Positions 20,536 through 27,035 of a DNA stretch of 27,035 nucleotides are shown piece by piece. Source of the stretch: Conidiobolus incongruus B7586 (lineage: Eukaryota > Entomophthoromycota > Entomophthoromycetes > Entomophthorales > Conidiobolaceae); contig JNEM01011437.1 of the NCBI GenBank assembly GCA_000697335.1, positions 1-27,035 of the forward strand, written 5' to 3'. The first letter of the stretch is position 1. Every line of letters begins with the position of its first letter. The position numbers and the translations under genes were made by a program. The notes below the pieces were generated by a model. It searched no databases. It had not been told where the DNA came from and worked only from the letters and a program-made list of their open reading frames with translations.

Positions 20536-22193
20536 AATAAAATATTGTTATTTGGAATTGTATTGGCCTAGTATAATAATAATCACGAGCTAATTTTATA
20601 TTGGTTAGTTCGAGATCCAGAACCTGCCAAAAATTTGAGCATTTAGATATTTTGAATCAAAGTAAAGATATTTACACTTTAATATTTTAAAATATAGAAA
20701 AAACAGTTATTAAAACCACTTAATTAAGTATAAAGTGGAGATGGCAGATTTGAACAGATAAGTTATCTAACACAGGAATAGTGATATCTTTGATGATAGA
20801 ATCGTTATCAGTGAAGATTATAAACCCGATGAAGAGCTTTTCAAGCACTATATAATTTACGATGAGATTAGGGTCAGTTCCACTATTGGACTGGTCAATA
20901 TTCTCAATATGCTAAATTGATTGAAAATATCACAAAGATTCATGAATGTAGAGTTATCTTTATAATTTGGGTTATGGCAAAGAATGCCTATAGAAATAGG
21001 AATGCATTGTACCTTGGGGGTCAGCGTACACGTAAATAGACTTGGCCTGGTATCGTGTCATATATTTAATACAATGTACTTAAAGATACAGATCAGGATT
21101 CCCGAATTAAAAAACTTTTGCAGAATTTCTTATCTAGCATATTCCCACTAGTAAATCCTGATGGATATTTACATTCGAATAAAATCAATTCTATCTTGAA
21201 AAGAATTGTCGAAATAATGGTAATAAAATCTTTGAGGTTGTTATTAATCGCGACTGGGACTGCAAATGTGATGTTATCGGTGCGAGAAGTAATAAAATGA
21301 TATAATCTACCAAAGTTCATTTTCTGGAAGCTAACTGGATGCTTAAAGTATCGTGAGCTATATGAAGTAATTGCCCAAAATGTGTGGAACAGTAGACTGA
21401 TTCTCATGCCGAATCTGTAATAAAAGTAGAGGTGAGCACATGAAGAATCTAGAAATAAACCAATTTTGAGTAAAAGGGGAGCTTCTTTATGATGGGAAAT
21501 GATCTTGTCAATCACCCAAGAAACTGCGATTACCACACTGAATCGAGAAGTCACATTGGAGAACACCCGTTTCCTGAACCGGGTGGTTGTGTTCCTTTCT
21601 GTGACTGAGCCATTCCTATCCATAAAAATCAACAATGGAAGCTAATATAAGATTATCACGAACGAACTAATAAACATATCTCTTTTAACTTCATTCCAAA
21701 AGTATCCAGTCTCTAAGTTTTTCTCGTAACCCTCACAAAAGTGTTGAGTCGTGACGAGGGTGAGATATAGTTACTTTACACGAAGAACCCAATTTACATT
21801 AAGCCATTTGCACCTCATTTGAAGAACCCCATCAATTTCCCGTCACTCTGTGGTAACCTATCGTTTACCACTAGCGATTCCCCGTTTAAGCTCTAAAAGT
21901 CTATTTCCTCCCACAATTACGGTCGTCTTATACACGATGATTTGAACGCTCATGGATACCACTATAATTTGAAGATAAATGCAGGTTATTATCCAATATG
22001 ACATTGCACGGATAACTACTTTGCTTTTAAAGGCTAAATTTTCTCTTTAACCCTTGACCTTTGCAGTGAAAGGTATTACCTGTTACCAAGTCAGATTATA
22101 AAATATACATCCTCTGCACACTCTAGATCCAAACAATTTTCCCAAACTTTGTTAAAAAACTCTAAAATTCCTATTTTTGCATATATTACATAA
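20536..22193 (+). pseudogene. psiB, decayed M14A carboxypeptidase pseudogene split by an insertion
   Basis: Homology to CP4 can be followed end to end. A decayed signal peptide (ILLFGIVLA) lacks its ATG. The propeptide (VRDPEPAKN, then the EHLDILNQ equivalent in another frame), the WTGQYSQYAKL-like region, GGQRTRK for GGQHARE, FPLVNPDGY, NGNKIFEV and INRDWD follow. The C-terminal part has DNYFAFKG, LTLDLCS, RSKQFSQ and a tail ending at TAA 22191-22193. Both first-motif zinc ligands are changed (His to Arg, Glu to Lys) and there are many stops and frame changes. Between the SILKK equivalent and the GYNF equivalent an unrelated block of about 445 bp interrupts the match. The motif LKDTDQD is shared with psiA (LKGTDQD) but not with CP4 (LSDAKND), so psiA and psiB are probably sisters. 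Confidence 0.88.
21491..21939. other. Less AT-rich insertion of unknown origin inside psiB
   Basis: Carboxypeptidase homology stops near 21490 (aligned to the GDSV codons of CP4) and resumes near 21936 (NAINSKGY codons). The block between has no carboxypeptidase similarity and visibly more G and C than anything non-coding around it. GATG occurs at both junctions (21491-21494 and 21936-21939), a possible 4-bp target duplication. No terminal inverted repeat was found. It has a hairpin (ACCCG/CGGGT, 21566-21584). Both strands are open for about 45 codons in its first part, without a recognised protein. On the minus strand TGGCTCAGTCA (21612-21602) followed by GGTTCAGG resembles weak RNA polymerase III A and B boxes, so a SINE-like origin is possible but unproven. 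Confidence 0.55.
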
Positions 22194-24115
22194 CTTTCAA
22201 AACCCTTTTATTTTATTCTCTATTTTATATCGTTGAAAGAAACTTGATCAGTAATTTCAATCCAAAATTCCAACAAATAATTTTAAATTTTGATTTTAAT
22301 TTAATCTATAATGGCTAATTATTAAAAATTGAATATCACTTAATGTGACTTCAAAAGTGAATTAATTTTCAATATAAAGGTAATAATATTTTTTAATTGA
22401 CTTGGTAATAGATATAATAATATCATACATGCATCAATTCATAATTGAGCATGATTTTAGACAATTGATGTAAACTCATAGGATCATTATATCAAGCTTG
22501 AAAACTATTATTTAAAAATAGATTTGAACATAAATTAAATTGAAGATCATGTTGAATCCATAATGATTTGTGACAATCATTTAATTTTTAAAAGTTAATC
22601 AATCATGTTTTTTGATATTGAGAAATTCATTACATCGATATTAATTCTTAATATTTATATATTTTAAATATATATGAAAATCGAAAAAATATCAAATCTA
22701 AATCAATAATTATAATTTACATTTGACTTGATATTGAAAACAATATATTTAATATAATATGATCAAAAAATTTAATTATAATTAATTATTAAAAATGTTA
22801 CAAAGTTTAAAATTCCTAGATATATGCATAATACAGTCAAAATCCTAGTTCATTTTCATAAAATCATTGAAATTTTATATGGATTTCTAATTGGACTTAT
22901 TATAAAGGTTTAATGTTATTTTAAATAATGAATTAATATCCCTTGTGACCTTATGTATGAGTATTTAAACTAATATCAAATTTTTTCCAATCTGATCAAA
23001 CATAAGTTTTTAGTGGTTGATTCAATTAAGCTTCCAAGTATATATCATCTAGCTCTTCATCTTTAGATTCGTATTTGCTTTATAGATGCTAGTTTTGTAC
23101 TTTGTATGCTATCTCTCTGAAACGGCGACCCTGTCATTACATGAATTTGGGCAAAATTTGAATATTAATTGACTAAGTGCTTCCAGTATTTAAGATCGCA
23201 CTGTAACATGGATGGAATTGGAATTAATGATTTTTACAATCCTGAATATAAACAAAATATAATGTATCATTAATATTTTCTTCTGTTCACAAAGGACTAA
23301 AAAAGAGTGTTTTTGGGTTTATTTAAAAATATTAAACATAGTATAATTTTTCCCAATATATAATTCAAATAAGATCATATTTGTGTATATTCTAAATTTG
23401 TTTTATAAATGAAATTTATCAGTTTTCTCTCTGTCAGCGATATTTTTTGCACTTAAAAGGCCCATAGCTCTACTGGAATTATTGAAGGTATATATTAATA
23501 TTTAAAAGTAGTATTTATAAATCAAAAATTCTTTTTTGTACCTCCCATTTAGGATAATTTTGGCAAAAATTGAAATGCCCAACATATTTAGTGAATTATC
23601 TTATATAACAGATATATATAAATCAAATCTATCCAATAGGATAGCCTAATATTTCAGATTTTTTATATTAAACTCATTAGCTAATCTTCATTATGAGTTT
23701 TTCACAAATGTACCAAACATCACCTAACTTGAATTCAATCGGATAGACCTTGACCACAGGAGATACATCAATATCCCGCTAATACAGAATAAATTAATCA
23801 GGTTTCAAATTACGAATTATATTTTAGATTGAAAATAAAATTCTTGATGTTCATTGTATACTACTTTGTTCGTATCAACATTACAGTTTTCTAAAAGTAT
23901 ATAATCATTAGTAAATATATAATCTATGAATTTATCATGTTAATCGTATATCATGCAATATCAGCTATATTTTCGTTATATAATATCAATATTATTACTG
24001 ATTGTATGATTTAAAATTATGGTTTACATAATTCGATGTGCAAAATTAGCAATCAAATTTGCATTAATATTTACTTCCAATTTCCTCAATCGCCAAAATA
24101 ATTCAGATTAATTAA
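22194..24115. other. Spacer between psiB and CP5, with a compositionally mixed part
   Basis: Up to about 22980 the sequence is plain AT-rich spacer. From about 22980 to 23790 it is patchily richer in G and C (for example around 23030-23150, 23450-23490 and 23730-23780) but stops interrupt all frames. This texture suggests a decayed repeat element; no family could be named. Confidence 0.4.
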
Positions 24116-24123
24116 TTTATATA
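24116..24123 (+). promoter_or_regulatory. TATA-like box of CP5
   Basis: TTTATATA, followed by GG, has its TATATA core starting 54 bases before the CP5 ATG, in line with the other copies. Confidence 0.5.
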
Positions 24124-24171
24124 GGTATTTATACAGATTGATATTCCAAGTTATTACCACAAAAAATTTAA

Positions 24172-25461
24172 ATGATGATATCGATTTATTTGTTTTTGAT
24201 AATTAGTGCTGTAAATTGCCAACATGACTACAGTGGTCAATATTTATTAAAATGTGATGTGACAAGTAAAGAAGTTGCTCGAGAATTGAACCATTTTGAT
24301 GTTATTAATCATAGTGAGGGTAAAACCCTCATTCGAGTTAAAAATCTGAAAGAAAAGGAATATGTGGATAACATTGCTCCTTGTAGTGTGATTTCAAGTG
24401 ATCTCAATAAATTATTGTTTGGAGGTTTGGAATCGCGCAAAGTAAAGAGACAGCTTGTATCCAATCCTCAAGTAGATCATTTAAATGACGATTCATTTTT
24501 CTCAAATTATCAAAGGTATGACGTTATTAAAAATCAATTCAAATATTGGGCAAAACAGTATCCGCAGTATACTAATTACGTTGGGAATATTGGGAAAACT
24601 CATGAAGGTAGGTTCATCTTTGCAATGGACGTTACCAACCGCAACTTTACCGGACCAAAGCGTGATATTGTTTATTTGGGGGGTCAACATGCAAGAGAAT
24701 GGATTGCACCTGCTACTCTTGCCTACATTACTTATAGACTATTGAAAGATGCCGAAAGTGATCCAACTGTGAAAAATCATTTAAATCAATTTATATTCAG
24801 AATTGTACCAGTTGTAAATCCAGATGGCTACGAATATTCTCACTTATCTGATCGCTTATGGCGCAAGAACAGACGTCCAAACAACTTATTTACTTATGGG
24901 GTAGATTTAAACCGAAATTGGGATGATCACTGGTCACAATTTGGTAGCTCTAACAATACTTGGGAAGACGTTTATAATGGACCAGCTCCTAACAGTGAAC
25001 CAGAAGTTCAAAGTATTATTAAGTATGTAATGAGGTTTCCCAAACGTTATGGCGCTATTGATTGGCACTCTTATGGTCAACAGATATTGAGGAATTGGGG
25101 ATGGACAACAACGGACTCTAGAAATGAGCCACAATTAATTGAAGTGAGTGATCAAATGGTCAAAGCTTTCAAAAAGCATGGCTACACCTACAGACATTTG
25201 AAGAGCTCAGATCTTTACGAGGCAAGTGGATCCGCTGACGATTGGTTAACTAGTAAAGCCAAAATGTTCACATTAACAGTTGAACTATGCCCAAGTGAAG
25301 AATATCGCGATACTCCTATGGGATTCTTGTTATCAACTGAAGAATTGGTCAAATGTGCTGCTAGTGCATTTGAGGCTTCTAAAGTTTTCACTCAGTATTT
25401 GATTGATTATCCAAATATTCCTCCCAATCATCCTTTGAAAAGTAATTTGACCATCCATTAA
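24172..25461 (+). CDS. CP5, secreted M14A zinc carboxypeptidase, CPB-like (429 aa, intact)
   Basis: The frame is complete and intronless; two adjacent ATG codons open it and either could be used. A signal peptide covers about residues 1-16 (LFLIISAVNC). The propeptide ends in Lys92-Arg93 (KVKRQ), a Kex2/trypsin-type site. The catalytic domain keeps zinc ligands His173, Glu176 and His299, Arg231, Asn247-Arg248, Tyr301 (198), Tyr349 (248) and catalytic Glu371; Asp356 (255) predicts basic C-terminal specificity. Cysteines 28, 71, 373 and 395 match the array pattern; Cys16 is in the signal region. The loop between the ELCP motif and the second catalytic-domain Cys is longer than in CP2, and the C-terminal tail after PNIPP is the longest of the four. 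It is the most diverged intact member, with WIAPATL in place of WISPASV after the zinc motif, and its codons are more A/T-ending than those of CP2. Confidence 0.95.
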   Translation: MMISIYLFLIISAVNCQHDYSGQYLLKCDVTSKEVARELNHFDVINHSEGKTLIRVKNLKEKEYVDNIAPCSVISSDLNKLLFGGLESRKVKRQLVSNPQVDHLNDDSFFSNYQRYDVIKNQFKYWAKQYPQYTNYVGNIGKTHEGRFIFAMDVTNRNFTGPKRDIVYLGGQHAREWIAPATLAYITYRLLKDAESDPTVKNHLNQFIFRIVPVVNPDGYEYSHLSDRLWRKNRRPNNLFTYGVDLNRNWDDHWSQFGSSNNTWEDVYNGPAPNSEPEVQSIIKYVMRFPKRYGAIDWHSYGQQILRNWGWTTTDSRNEPQLIEVSDQMVKAFKKHGYTYRHLKSSDLYEASGSADDWLTSKAKMFTLTVELCPSEEYRDTPMGFLLSTEELVKCAASAFEASKVFTQYLIDYPNIPPNHPLKSNLTIH

Positions 25462-25467
25462 TTAATG

Positions 25468-25473
25468 AATAAA
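25468..25473 (+). promoter_or_regulatory. Candidate polyadenylation signal of CP5
   Basis: AATAAA starts 7 bases after the stop codon. It is closer than the equivalents of CP2 and CP3, so another downstream signal may be used. Confidence 0.3.
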
Positions 25474-27035
25474 ATTATTTTTTGCATTAAATAATTAAAT
25501 CATATATTTATTAAAAGATTCCAAATATATAATAGATAAAAAATTATCAATTTAATATATGGCCAATATTTCTCAGGATAAAATGATTGTTAATATTTAA
25601 TGAAATTATACTAGTTAAATCTTTTGATATTGATAATGCAAAGTTTAAATCCCTGCAGAATCTAAATTTAGAATTATGAGTATAATAATCTTATGTCTAT
25701 TGTCCAAACTGCTTTAAGCATACAATATCGTTAGTATTAATAGGGATTTTGATATCTCTAACAAAATATAATGTTTAATTAAAATTTTCAAATTTTGATT
25801 TATTTAATTGAATATAAATATTCATCTTAAAAGCCTTAATAACAAACTAATAATGAAGATAAATAAGTAATGTTTTTAACTTATATTAATTTAGCCTATT
25901 CAATTTAATTTGATAATTAATATAAATATATATTTTATAGCCACTATTGATTTATGATATTTTAATTAATTGTGCATCCTTGCTAAAATGAAGTATAATT
26001 AGTTTGAATGGCTGATAAAATTTTTTACATAGGTAATATATTACATTTTTCTAAATGTGAGATTCTTGATTATGAGATAATAAGGATTCAACCTCAATTC
26101 ATAATAATATTTCGAATTTTAATTTCGATGTTAATAGTATTTTTAGAATATTAAAAATTTGTGATAATAATTAGATATTTAAGATGAATATATTAAATTA
26201 ATACAGGTATTATTATTAACTCAATAACCCAATTAATTCTGATATTGACATTTATATAACCAACTCAATTCAAAATATATGTTCTTAAAACTAATGGTCA
26301 TATAATTTTAATTTAAAATATAGTGTATATTAGATCAATAGTGACCAATTGATTTAAATATACTATAACTACAATATATCATATTGTTATAAATTTGTCA
26401 TTTGATTTTGCAATTAATTTATTTCTTAATTTTATTTATTAGTTCAAAAAGTAAATAATAGCAAATTTTTTAATTTTTGATTTTTAAATTTATTTCTGAT
26501 TTTTAAAAAATAAATATAAAATCTATAAAAAGAAAAAATATTTACAATATATATATTCTATAACTATTTTTTTAATTAAAATATCTTTAATTTAAAATTT
26601 AAGGTTAAATTTAATTAAATTTAAATTAAATAATGATCATCAAAAGTCTTGTATTTTAATATTATAAAAACTTAATCATAAACTTTTTAAGATCAATTAA
26701 AATTTATAAACAGCCTATAAAGATAATATTTTATATAAATTTACTATTTATGACTAAAGTTACCACTTTAATACTAGAAAGGATATTATTTAAAATCTAT
26801 ATAAATTTAGTAAATTAAATTCTATAATTATTTTTTATTATTTAATAAAATAAAAGAATATATCAAAAAATGTTTTTTATTTTAATGAAAAAATTTTATA
26901 ACCAATATAATATTAAGCATTAAAATATTTTATATATATTAAAATTTAAATATAGATTAATTAATAAAAACTAAAATAGCTATAAATATACAAAACCTAT
27001 TAAAATATCTATAAAAATAAAGGTTTTTATAAAAA
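25474..27035. other. AT-rich spacer to the window end
   Basis: No gene, RNA or repeat is recognised. A/T content rises further toward the end, where long A and T runs dominate. Confidence 0.6.

Noticed and set aside
20608-20625. GTTCGAGATCC as a tRNA B box
   Set aside because: It lies in the propeptide part of psiB and aligns with the CP4 codons VRDRET; there is no tRNA fold around it.
21093-21635. A 180-codon minus-strand open frame
   Set aside because: It runs antisense through the decayed carboxypeptidase psiB and into its insertion, mixes two unrelated sources and has no recognised domain; it is most likely chance openness.
1-27035. CRISPR array, rRNA, bacterial operon or toxin-antitoxin system
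   Set aside because: No regular spacer repeats, no rRNA-like stretch, and gene structure with signal peptide, TATA-like boxes and long AT-rich spacers is eukaryotic.

Overview
The window is a eukaryotic, very AT-rich stretch that holds one gene family only: secreted M14A zinc carboxypeptidases with an N-terminal propeptide. There are seven copies in 27 kb: four intact, intronless genes (CP2 1885-3141 minus, CP3 7040-8296 minus, CP4 16068-17333 plus, CP5 24172-25461 plus) and three broken copies (psiCP1 1-911 plus, cut by the window edge; psiA 11826-13052 plus; psiB 20536-22193 plus). Strand order is + - - + + + +, so psiCP1/CP2 converge and CP3/psiA diverge. No gene of any other family was recognised apart from a relic of a mariner-type transposase near 6.3-6.5 kb.

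Organism: the intact genes are single-exon, encode a signal peptide, an inhibitory propeptide usually ending in a dibasic site, and a catalytic domain. They have TATA-like boxes about 54-60 bp before the ATG and mostly AATAAA-like signals close after the stop. Coding sequence has clearly more G+C than the spacers. This fits an AT-rich early-diverging fungus with a large secreted peptidase repertoire (for example Entomophthoromycotina or Kickxellomycotina). That placement is inference; an arthropod or another eukaryote with intronless M14A copies is not excluded.

Layout: 0-3.2 kb is an inverted pair (psiCP1 and CP2) sharing a perfect 404-bp tract that stops abruptly, as expected from recent gene conversion or an assembly fold-back. 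3.2-7.0 kb is spacer with the mariner relic. 7.0-8.3 kb is CP3, which lacks the usual catalytic-pocket Tyr and the dibasic propeptide site. 8.3-16 kb is spacer with psiA. 16.1-22.2 kb holds CP4 and its decayed relative psiB, which carries an unrelated less AT-rich insertion of about 445 bp. 22.2-27 kb holds spacer, CP5 and more spacer.

Function: all copies keep Asp at the specificity position equivalent to bovine residue 255 (or a decayed form of it), which predicts carboxypeptidase B-like removal of C-terminal Lys/Arg. The intact enzymes look like a set of secreted digestive or host-protein-degrading exopeptidases that has diversified in its substrate pocket (CP3 Tyr248 to Gly, CP4 Tyr198 to Ala) while other copies die: a birth-and-death gene array.
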